Shown here: one piece after another, positions 42,681-49,812 of the stretch
Position numbering within the stretch: the stretch's first letter is position 1
How the letters are laid out: each line of letters starts with the position of its first letter
Assembly (NCBI RefSeq): GCF_000421585.1
Contig: NZ_ATXH01000016.1
Location: forward strand, 1 to 55,273
Length of the DNA: 55,273 nucleotides
DNA from: Thermodesulfatator atlanticus DSM 21156
GTDB lineage: Bacteria; Desulfobacterota; Thermodesulfobacteria; Thermodesulfobacteriales; Thermodesulfatatoraceae
Reading direction: 5' to 3'
Translations under genes and position numbers: made by a program
Notes under the pieces: model-generated
The model's database searches: none
What the model saw: only the letters and a program-made list of their open reading frames with translations
What the model was told of the DNA's origin: nothing

Positions 42681-44168
42681 TTATCTACCTGAGACCCGAA
42701 GTACTTCTTCAAAAGTAGTCAGGCCTTGGGCTACCTTGCGCAGCCCATCTTGAAAAAGCGAAAGATACCCTCGCTCTTTGGCCCAGGTTTTTAGTTCTTC
42801 TTCAGTGGCACGCTGCAAGATTAATCGCTTTAAAGCGCTATCAATGGGAAAAATTTCATAAATGGCAATGCGCCCTAAAAAACCCGTACCTGCACAGCGG
42901 GAGCATCCCACTGCCTTACGGTAACGAATCCCATTAGGCCGTGAAGGGAGTTTAGCTATCTCTTCCAGAAAAACCTGCGGGGGTTCAGCTTCTTCAGCAC
43001 AGGCGTCACAAAGCACCCGTACCAGGCGCTGGGCCACAAAACCAACGGTAGAAGCCGCAATAAGATAGGGCTCAACCCCCATGTCGGTAAGACGCACGGC
43101 AGCTCCCAGGGCATCCCGGGTGTGAAGGGTAGAAAAAACAAGGTGCCCGGTAAGGGCAGCCTGAATAGCTATTTCTGCGGTTTCCAGGTCTCTTATTTCT
43201 CCCACCAGGATAATATCCGGATCATGACGCAGGATAGACCTAAGGGCCCTTGCAAAGGTGAGCCCTATGTCAGGCTTAATCTGAATTTGATTTATGCCAG
43301 GCAATTGATATTCCACCGGGTCTTCAATGGTGATAATTTTTTTGTCAGGCTGGTTTAAAATGGAAAGGGCCGCATAAAGCGTAGTGGTTTTTCCAGAACC
43401 AGTAGGTCCGGTTACCAGAATAATGCCGTTTGGCTGGGCTATGAGCTCGCGGAAAAGCTCGTAATGGTCTTTTTCAAGGCCAAGTTTTTCAAGGGAAAGC
43501 AGCCCCTTTTCACGCACTAAAAGCCTTAAAACCACCCCTTCGCCATTAACCGTGGGGATAGTGGAAACACGAATGTCAAAATCTTCGCCCCCAACCCGAA
43601 AACGAATACGCCCATCCTGAGGTAGCCGGTGCTCAGCAATGTTCAGCCCTGCCATGAGTTTTAAGCGGGAAATAACAGGGGCAGCGAGCTTGCGCGGATG
43701 CATGCCTCTTTCGTGCAGGATGCCGTCAATGCGAAAGCGTACCCTTAGCCCCTGGCGGAGGGTCTCAAAATGAATGTCAGTGGCCCGCATCTCCACTGCT
43801 TCGCGGATAGTGCGGTTAACAAGCTGGATAACCGGTGCCTCTGAGGCCAGATCCTTTAAGAGCTCAAGGTCTTCAGGCTCATCTTCCAGGGGCTCTTTTT
43901 CTATCTCAGGTGGGGCCTCGTAATATTTCTGGATTAGCTCAAAGATGTAGTCTTCATCGGCGAGAAAGACCTCAGGGGCACGACCAAGCTGGCGGGTAAG
44001 CATATCAGCTAAAAAGAGATGGTCTTCCCCTGGGATCAGCAAATAAAAATCTTCGCCAAGGTAAAAGGGGAAGCCCTTTACCGCACGCAAAAAAGCGGCC
44101 TTAAGACCTTCAACAGGCACAGGGCCTTCTGCACGTTCTTCAAAAAGGGCTTTGTCAAAACGCCGCAT
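42681..44168 (-). CDS. gspE: Type II secretion ATPase GspE
   Basis: 495 residues from ATG 44168, which overlaps the gspG stop (TAATG). Cytoplasmic hexameric ATPase driving pseudopilus assembly. Walker A GPTGSGKTTT, His/Asp boxes (TIEDPVEYQLPGINQ, LRHDPDIILVGEIRDLETA), and the zinc-binding tetracysteine CDAC ... CSRC. N1E domain is short. GspE is preferred over the pilus ATPase PilB because of the surrounding gsp genes. Confidence 0.93.
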   Translation of the reverse strand: MRRFDKALFEERAEGPVPVEGLKAAFLRAVKGFPFYLGEDFYLLIPGEDHLFLADMLTRQLGRAPEVFLADEDYIFELIQKYYEAPPEIEKEPLEDEPEDLELLKDLASEAPVIQLVNRTIREAVEMRATDIHFETLRQGLRVRFRIDGILHERGMHPRKLAAPVISRLKLMAGLNIAEHRLPQDGRIRFRVGGEDFDIRVSTIPTVNGEGVVLRLLVREKGLLSLEKLGLEKDHYELFRELIAQPNGIILVTGPTGSGKTTTLYAALSILNQPDKKIITIEDPVEYQLPGINQIQIKPDIGLTFARALRSILRHDPDIILVGEIRDLETAEIAIQAALTGHLVFSTLHTRDALGAAVRLTDMGVEPYLIAASTVGFVAQRLVRVLCDACAEEAEPPQVFLEEIAKLPSRPNGIRYRKAVGCSRCAGTGFLGRIAIYEIFPIDSALKRLILQRATEEELKTWAKERGYLSLFQDGLRKVAQGLTTFEEVLRVSGR

Positions 44169-44596
44169 TAGTCCCAACTCGTGATGTCGGCATTTTCGCC
44201 TTCGCCCCCGGGCTGATTGTCAGCCCCGTATGTCCAGAGGTCATAATCACCGTGTTCCCCGGGTGAGCGATAATGATAAGGACGCCCCCAGGGGTCATTG
44301 GGAACTTTCCGTTTTTTAAGATAAGGCCCTTGCCATTTGTCCTTTTCCTCTTCGTTGGCTGGTGGTTCAACCAGGGCCTTAAGGCCTTCCTCCGTGGTGG
44401 GATAACGCCCCATATCAAGGCGGTACTGGTCAAGAGCAGACTCAAGCAGAGCAATCTGGCTTTTGGCTATTTCGCTTTTGGCCTTGCCAACCTTGCCCAC
44501 TATGCGCGGGCCAACCAGGGCTGCTAAAAGGCCAAGAATAATCAGAACTACCAATAATTCCAGCAAAGTAAAAGCGCGTCTTTCTTTGGTTTTCAT
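44168..44596 (-). CDS. gspG: Type II secretion major pseudopilin GspG
   Basis: 142 residues from ATG 44596 (AAAGGAGG at good distance). Prepilin leader MKTKERR-AFTLLELLVVLIILGLLAALVGP with Glu at position 5 of the mature protein; note Ala rather than Gly before the cleavage-site Phe. DQYRLDMGRYPTTEEGLKALVEPP and DPWGRPYHYRSPGEHGDYDL are GspG hallmarks, including the calcium-site region near the end. Confidence 0.95.
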   Translation of the reverse strand: MKTKERRAFTLLELLVVLIILGLLAALVGPRIVGKVGKAKSEIAKSQIALLESALDQYRLDMGRYPTTEEGLKALVEPPANEEEKDKWQGPYLKKRKVPNDPWGRPYHYRSPGEHGDYDLWTYGADNQPGGEGENADITSWD

Positions 44597-44606
44597 AAAG
44601 CCTCCT

Positions 44607-45806
44607 TTAAACCCCCAAACGGATATCAAAAATTGCAAGAAGTATTGAGATAATCATACCCCCAAGCAAAAGCCCGAAAAAGAGAATGGTTACCGGCTCG
44701 ATTATGGTGAGAAATCTCTTAGAGGCAACTTTTACTTCTTCTTCACAAAGAAAAGCCATGTCTTCAAAGGCCTGGGCCATATCGCCTGTTTCCTCACCAA
44801 GGCTTATAAAGTTTACCACAAAATCAAAATTGCCGGGAAAATGGGAAAAAAGCCGCGGAAGGCGTGCGCCTTCTTTTAATTCCTGGGCTGCGTTCAGGAA
44901 AAAGCCCTTAAGAATGTGAAAACTGGGAATGCGCGCGGCAAGTGAAAGGGCCTGAGGGATAGAGACCCCGCCTTTTACCATCACGGCAAGGCCACGGAAA
45001 GTGCGCGCCATGTCCGCCAAAAAGAAAAGAGGCCCAAAAAAAGGGAGCCGCAAAAGGATTTTTTCGGTCTTTTTACGGCCTTCAGGTTTTCTTACATACC
45101 ACCTCAGGAAGAAAAACAGCGCCAACAGGGCAACCAAAAAAAGCCAGCCCCAATCATGCCAAAATGAGCCCACTTTTAAGAGTATTCGTGTTATCAAAGG
45201 GGGTTCTACCCCTATTTCGTCAAAAATAACACCAAAACGCGGAAGGATATAAACAAGCACTGTTTGCACGGCGATAAGGCCAAAAATCACCAGAAAAGCC
45301 GGATAAAGAAGGGCCGACTGAAGCTCCCGGCGAAAGTTGCGTTCTTCTCTTAAATACCGACAGAGATCAGCTAGCACCTCTGGCAGGGCACCGCTTATCT
45401 CCCCGGCTTTTACAAGGCTCACGTAAAATTCCGGAAACACTCCACTTTCAGCAAGCGCTGTGGAAAGGCTTTCCCCTTGCTCAAGCTTGCGTTTTAAGTC
45501 TTCGGTTATTTCAGCAAGAAAGACTTTGCCTGTTGCTTTAAAGACGCGGGTCAGAATGCCAAGGGCCCTATCCACCGAAACTCCCGAAGCCAGCAGGCGT
45601 TCCAGTTGTTCGGTAAAAAGAAGCAGGTCTTCTTGTTTTTTAGAGGCAAAAATCCTTAGGCGAAGGCTTCGTCTGGTGGGTTTTACTTCCAGGGGAATAA
45701 GGCCCTGGGCGCGCAGGGCTTCAAGGGCCTCGGCAAGCTCTGGCGCTTCGATCTCGCCACGCTTTAAAAGGCCGTCTCCTGTAGTGGCAACATATTTATA
45801 ACGCAT
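44607..45806 (-). CDS. gspF: Type II secretion inner-membrane platform protein GspF
   Basis: 399 residues, full length. Two T2SSF domains and three membrane segments (about 167-190, 215-236, 371-393). Opening MRYKYVATTGDGLLKRGEIEA, then SGVSVDRALGILTR and VKAGEISGALPEVLADLCRYL; the second copy GGVSIPQALSLAARI and SLGEETGDMAQAFEDMA. Overlaps the end of gspL by 11 bases. Confidence 0.95.
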   Translation of the reverse strand: MRYKYVATTGDGLLKRGEIEAPELAEALEALRAQGLIPLEVKPTRRSLRLRIFASKKQEDLLLFTEQLERLLASGVSVDRALGILTRVFKATGKVFLAEITEDLKRKLEQGESLSTALAESGVFPEFYVSLVKAGEISGALPEVLADLCRYLREERNFRRELQSALLYPAFLVIFGLIAVQTVLVYILPRFGVIFDEIGVEPPLITRILLKVGSFWHDWGWLFLVALLALFFFLRWYVRKPEGRKKTEKILLRLPFFGPLFFLADMARTFRGLAVMVKGGVSIPQALSLAARIPSFHILKGFFLNAAQELKEGARLPRLFSHFPGNFDFVVNFISLGEETGDMAQAFEDMAFLCEEEVKVASKRFLTIIEPVTILFFGLLLGGMIISILLAIFDIRLGV

Positions 45807-46974
45807 TTTGATGTTTAATCTTAAGGGTTATTGAAAAAACTTCTTTCCCTGTGCGGGTATTTTTCGTGACCGTAGTCATGAACTTGGCCTCGGCAAATAA
45901 GGGCTCAGTGTTGAGTATTTTTAACACTTCAAGGGCGTTGTCCCCCTCTGCCCACAGGCGGATTTCGTCTGGTGCGCGAAACTCAAGACGCCTAACCCAG
46001 GTATGTTCTGGAATAAGCTCAGCAAGCTTATTTAACACAGAAACAAGGTCTATTTTTTCTTTTTCCCAGGTGGTAATGACTTCTTTAATCTTCTGATAGG
46101 ATTCTTTTTTCTTTTGAAAGGCCTCTATTTCGGCCAGTGATTTTTTAAGGTCTTTTAATTCCACATTAAGAGAGGCAAGCTCTCTTTGAAGTTCATTTGT
46201 TTTATACTCAAAGGTCTTTCCAGAGACAAAAATCATAAAAGGCAGGAGCCAGATAATTAAAAGTGCGATAGAAGGCTTGGGGCGCGGTTTAAGGGGAAAG
46301 GCATCAAAAGTGACCAGATACTTCCTGGGAAGGCCTGTAAGATGACGTGCCCCTTGAGCAAGTACTTCTTCTGGAGTGCCCTTGGCTTCAAAAACCTCGC
46401 CTTCCCATTCTTCTAAAAAGGCCTCTGCTGCCTTTGGCGATGAAGGAAGAAGGTCCACCAGACGACCATCTGCGACTATGGCGCCTTCGTAAGTGTCAGG
46501 AGTTTTTACAAAGTAGGCCCCGTCTGGTAAGCGCCTTTGCTGGTGATAAAAAAAAGAAAGAAGAGCTATGCCCGCGGGCACAACCCCACAGGGGATTAGG
46601 CCTTCAGGAAGTCTCTCAAAGGCTTTTTCAAAAAATTCTTTTTCCTGAAAGATTATCCGGAGCTCTTTGGCATTACGAAAGAAATAGGCACTGGTAAGGT
46701 CTTTTGGTTTTTCTTCGTAAAGCAGACTAAAAATCCGCTGCGCCTCAAGGGCCACCGCGGATCTTAAGGCATCAGGAGAAAGGTTCTCCGGGACTTTGAA
46801 GGTATGAAACATAAGCAGCTTATGGGAAAAAGCCAAAAAAGCCCGGGCAGGGCGCCTTTTTGGGGAGCGTTCGTCCTCGGCCAGGTAAAACGCCTCACCG
46901 TCAAAATAAGCGCCTACCGTAGCTGGCCTTAGCCACTCCTGAAAAAGCGCCAGTTGCCGAGAAAGCCCTTTCAT
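45796..46974 (-). CDS. gspL: GspL-like (PilM/PilN-type) secretion protein
   Basis: 392 residues. The N-terminal half resembles the actin-like cytoplasmic part of GspL/PilM, one membrane segment lies at about 237-254 (PSIALLIIWLLPFMIFVSG), followed by a coiled coil and a PilN-like periplasmic domain (LNKLAELIPEHTWVRRLEF ... LEVLKILNTEPLFAEAKFM). It recruits GspE to the membrane. The start overlaps the gspM-like stop by one base. Confidence 0.82.
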   Translation of the reverse strand: MKGLSRQLALFQEWLRPATVGAYFDGEAFYLAEDERSPKRRPARAFLAFSHKLLMFHTFKVPENLSPDALRSAVALEAQRIFSLLYEEKPKDLTSAYFFRNAKELRIIFQEKEFFEKAFERLPEGLIPCGVVPAGIALLSFFYHQQRRLPDGAYFVKTPDTYEGAIVADGRLVDLLPSSPKAAEAFLEEWEGEVFEAKGTPEEVLAQGARHLTGLPRKYLVTFDAFPLKPRPKPSIALLIIWLLPFMIFVSGKTFEYKTNELQRELASLNVELKDLKKSLAEIEAFQKKKESYQKIKEVITTWEKEKIDLVSVLNKLAELIPEHTWVRRLEFRAPDEIRLWAEGDNALEVLKILNTEPLFAEAKFMTTVTKNTRTGKEVFSITLKIKHQNAL

Positions 46975-47543
46975 TAGAGAGCCTCCTGGGAATAAAGGGC
47001 TTCGATTTCCAGGTTAAGATTTATGATATAGGCCCTTCTAAAAAATCTGCTTGAAATCGTCATACGACTGATGCGCAAAGCCTTTTCGGTTTTGTTTAGT
47101 TTTTCAAGTAAAGAGAGAAGGCCCTTTACATCTCCCTCAAGTACTAAAAGAAGCTTAATCTTTTCCACCTGAGGGGTTAGTTTCTTGCGTTTAATAATTC
47201 TGAAACTGCGCAGGTTGAGCTGGGGAATATCTTTGATGTCCTTTTCAAGCTCTGAAATGATTATGTAAGGGTCAAGCCCTACAAAGACTTTTTCTCCGAG
47301 GTTTTTGGTCTGGGCAAGTTCTTTTTCAAGTTTGGGTTTATCTTTGGTAAGGCGCTCCTGATAACGGGAAATAAGGGCCTTTTTTTCTTCATAAAGGGTC
47401 TTTTTCGTTTGATAATCCTGCCAGGCAGGCCAAAGAACCGTTAACGCAAAATATAAGCTGAGCACCAGAGGAAGCCCGTATATAAAAAGGCGGGAAAAGT
47501 TGATACGGGGTGAAAAATTAAAAAAGCGAGCGCGCAAATTCAT
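46974..47543 (-). CDS. gspM: GspM-like (PilO-type) secretion protein
   Basis: 189 residues. Short cytoplasmic N-terminus, membrane segment (about 19-38, LFIYGLPLVLSLYFALTVLW), coiled coil (about 45-80), then a small alpha/beta periplasmic domain like PilO/GspM (LLLVLEGDVKGLLSLLEKLNKTEKALRISRMTI). Sequence similarity in this family is low; the call rests on topology and on its place between gspC-like and gspL genes. Confidence 0.75.
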   Translation of the reverse strand: MNLRARFFNFSPRINFSRLFIYGLPLVLSLYFALTVLWPAWQDYQTKKTLYEEKKALISRYQERLTKDKPKLEKELAQTKNLGEKVFVGLDPYIIISELEKDIKDIPQLNLRSFRIIKRKKLTPQVEKIKLLLVLEGDVKGLLSLLEKLNKTEKALRISRMTISSRFFRRAYIINLNLEIEALYSQEAL

Positions 47544-47548
47544 GGGGC

Positions 47549-48184
47549 TTATTTTACAGGAGGTTTTTTAGGCGCAAAGTGTTTTTTAGGAAAATTACGC
47601 TTCAAAAAAGGAAGTTTCTTTGGCTCACGATTTTGGGGAAGAGGCGGTTTGTGGACCTTGGGCGGTTGTGCCACCTGTGGCTTTACTTCTTTTTGGCGCT
47701 CAGGAGAATCTTTTAAAGTGAGCACCAGCCCTTCACACCGACCCCCAAGGATTACTTCCTCAGGGCGGACCTTCACCACCTGGCACTCCCCAAGGGCCTC
47801 ACCTTCAGCAACAACAAAGCGCCTCTGGTTGTCTTCAAGCCCCAGTTGGCGTTTGCCTGCAGGAAGGACCTCTATCACCGCAAAGCGTTTATTATCTTTG
47901 ATAAGAGTGCCGCGTAGGATAATAAATCTTTTTAACACGTCTTTTTTGATGTCTTTTTTTTGTTCCGTAAAATATGGTTCGTAGCGTCTTTCTGGTGAAA
48001 ACAAGTTTTTTTCCACCATAGGTTGATATTCTTCGGCCATGGTCAGGGTCGAAGTAAAGAAAAAAGCTGTTAAAATCCAGAGAACATGAAAAAGCCCCCA
48101 CAGGGATTTAGTCTTATTGAAATTCTGGTAGCACTGGTAATCGCAGGTATAAGCCTTAGTTGGTTTCTTTATGTGCTTTCTCAT
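47549..48184 (-). CDS. gspC: GspC-like inner-membrane secretion protein
   Basis: Up to 211 residues. A membrane segment (about 28-48), then VEKNLFSPERRYEPYF, a signature of GspC/PilP-type proteins, the HR domain (FIILRGTLIKDNKRFAVIEV ... GLEDNQRRFVVAEG), and a Lys/Pro-rich tail (PKKLPFLKRNFPKKHFAPKK). The start is uncertain: ATG 48184, with GAGGTG upstream, puts the first 99 bases antisense to gspI; CTG 48103 also overlaps it; ATT 48076 and ATG 48040 avoid the overlap but shorten or lose the membrane segment. It links the inner platform to the GspD secretin. Confidence 0.75.
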   Translation of the reverse strand: MRKHIKKPTKAYTCDYQCYQNFNKTKSLWGLFHVLWILTAFFFTSTLTMAEEYQPMVEKNLFSPERRYEPYFTEQKKDIKKDVLKRFIILRGTLIKDNKRFAVIEVLPAGKRQLGLEDNQRRFVVAEGEALGECQVVKVRPEEVILGGRCEGLVLTLKDSPERQKEVKPQVAQPPKVHKPPLPQNREPKKLPFLKRNFPKKHFAPKKPPVK

Positions 48185-48517
48185 TCGTATTACACCTCAG
48201 CAAGGCTTTTTGAACGCTTAAAACTTTTTGACGCCGTGTCACCTTTTAGGGCTTATCTTTTAACAGAGCTAAAAGAAGGCGCCATCAACCTGGACGAACT
48301 TGAAAACTTCTCTGACGACCCTCTTACCTTTTCTTCATATACCACCTTACCTGAGGGAAAAGTAGCCCTGCAAATAAATCGTAAAGAAAAGAATATTTTC
48401 TTTGAAAATTCAGGCAAGCAGGCCAGCTTGCAGGAATATAATTTAATTCTTCAAAATAAAGACCTTGCCGTCCACCTTCTTTGGCAGTTTTATTCATGGC
48501 AAGACGGGCAGCCATGA
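48086..48517 (+). CDS. gspI: Minor pseudopilin (GspI-like)
   Basis: 143 residues. Prepilin leader MKKPPQG-FSLIEILVALVIAGISLSWFLYVL with Gly-Phe cleavage site and mature Glu5. The rest is the small globular part of a minor pseudopilin; GspI is inferred from size and order (I-H-K-D-J) and could be exchanged with another minor type. It starts opposite the gspC-like gene; stop and next start overlap as ATGA. Confidence 0.78.
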   Translation: MKKPPQGFSLIEILVALVIAGISLSWFLYVLSHSYYTSARLFERLKLFDAVSPFRAYLLTELKEGAINLDELENFSDDPLTFSSYTTLPEGKVALQINRKEKNIFFENSGKQASLQEYNLILQNKDLAVHLLWQFYSWQDGQP

Positions 48518-48969
48518 AAAAAGGTTTTACCCTGCTTGAGCTTTTGGTGGTGATTCTTTTAATTGGGCTTCTTGCCACGCTTGTTCTGCCCCGCATAGTG
48601 GCTTTTTTGCCCAAAGGGAATGTCTTTTTAGTGGAAGCAGCCAATTTTATCGAAGGGGCACGGGCGCGAGCTCTTATGCGCCATGAGGCAGTAATGGTAG
48701 TTTTTGACGCCAAAAAGCGCACCCTAACCCTTAAAGGCCTTGCTAACGGCGAAATGAAAGACCTTGGCAAAGGTATGTCCATCCCAGAAGAAATAGAAAT
48801 AAAGGCCGAGGGGCTTGTTGAACTCCCGGATGGGTGCTGGGGCATACTTTTTCTGGCAAACGGCGCCTCAACAGGGGGCTCGGTGGAGATTATCGATCGC
48901 GTGGCTGAAAGAAGGCTTACCTGTCGGCTGGCACGGAGCCAGTTTTTGGTGGAGGTGATCCCTGAATAA
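48514..48969 (+). CDS. gspH: Minor pseudopilin GspH
   Basis: 151 residues from ATG 48514, which overlaps the gspI stop (ATGA), implying coupled translation; an ATG at 48496 would give a longer basic leader. MKKG-FTLLELLVVILLIGLLATLVLPRIVAFLP is a classic prepilin start; ANFIEGARARALMRHEAVMVVFD and the GSVEIID strand match the GspH fold. Confidence 0.85.
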   Translation: MKKGFTLLELLVVILLIGLLATLVLPRIVAFLPKGNVFLVEAANFIEGARARALMRHEAVMVVFDAKKRTLTLKGLANGEMKDLGKGMSIPEEIEIKAEGLVELPDGCWGILFLANGASTGGSVEIIDRVAERRLTCRLARSQFLVEVIPE

Positions 48970-49699
48970 CAGGGGCTACGTGCTTGCCATAACACTGGTG
49001 CTGGTGCTCGCTATTTCTTTTATGGTGGGGATGCTTTTTTGGCAACAAAAGGGCGCCCAAAGCCTTATTTATACCGCGTTGAATAGCGCTAACGAAGACT
49101 TTAAAAGGGCATCACTTATGCATATTCTCTGGCAAAAGGGCCTGGAAGACATGAAACAAACAGGATTTTTCCCGCACGAAATAGTACTTAAAATCGAAGG
49201 CTCCCCCGCTATCACCGCAAAGCTTGTGGTTTCAAGGGAAAGTTCGCGGCTCAACGTAAACAAGGCAAGCGAAGAAGAGCTCCTAAATCTTTTCCTGGAA
49301 CACGGCATTTCCCGTGAGGAAGCTCACATCATGGTTGACAGCCTGCTTGACTGGCGTGATAAAGACAACCTCCACCGCTTAAACGGCGCCGAAAAGGATT
49401 ATTATCTTCCCTATGGCTACTCCCCGGCAAACGGCCCTTTTAAGGACCTTTCTGAAATTGCCCTTGTACGCGGTTTTAACCCGTATCGGTTCTGGTTTAC
49501 CCCGGGTATTTACCAGTGGATTACCATCTATACTGAAACAACGAAAAATGCTATTGAAGATGAAGACATAACTTTACGGGATGATAACGTCTATCGCCTT
49601 GAACTTTACCGGAAAGAAGGCGATAAATCTTTCAAATATCTAGAGATCTTTCGGTATAAAAATGGCAAAAGAAATTCTCTTTTTAATTTTACTTTTTGA
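48962..49699 (+). CDS. gspK: Minor pseudopilin GspK (non-canonical CTG start likely)
   Basis: About 245 residues, shorter than usual GspK. The best start is CTG at 48962: GGAGGTGAT lies 6 bases ahead, and the protein would open (M)NNRGYVLAITLVLVLAIS, matching GspK leaders (RG-x-x-L). A GTG at 48980 is the alternative but removes the leader. RLNVNKASEEELLNLFL and VDSLLDWRDKDNLHRLNGAEKDYY are GspK helix-hairpin and calcium-region motifs. The TGA stop lies exactly at the edge of a hairpin element. Confidence 0.85.
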   Translation: MNNRGYVLAITLVLVLAISFMVGMLFWQQKGAQSLIYTALNSANEDFKRASLMHILWQKGLEDMKQTGFFPHEIVLKIEGSPAITAKLVVSRESSRLNVNKASEEELLNLFLEHGISREEAHIMVDSLLDWRDKDNLHRLNGAEKDYYLPYGYSPANGPFKDLSEIALVRGFNPYRFWFTPGIYQWITIYTETTKNAIEDEDITLRDDNVYRLELYRKEGDKSFKYLEIFRYKNGKRNSLFNFTF

Positions 49700-49792
49700 G
49701 ACCTTTGTAAGACTGCCAAGATCGGCTTGGGATCCGTTCCTATTTTTCGGAACGAAAAATGGGAACGGATCCCTTGTATTTTGCAAAGGTCT
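49699..49792. repeat. Short hairpin element, copy 13 (best-preserved, both ends)
   Basis: AGACCTTTG... at the left and ...TTTTGCAAAGGTCT at the right form terminal inverted repeats. Core 49729-49773 pairs along 21 positions: GGGATCCGTTCCTATTTTTC with its mirror, and a GAA loop. It sits inside the type II secretion operon, between gspK and gspD. Confidence 0.93.
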
Positions 49793-49812
49793 TTTTTAAA
49801 AGGGGGGAAATC

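Noticed and set aside
49729-49773. Core hairpins of the repeat family as ordinary gene terminators
   Set aside because: They lack consistent T runs, occur also in leaders and inside operons, and carry longer conserved flanks with terminal repeats, so a mobile element explains them better; incidental termination remains possible.
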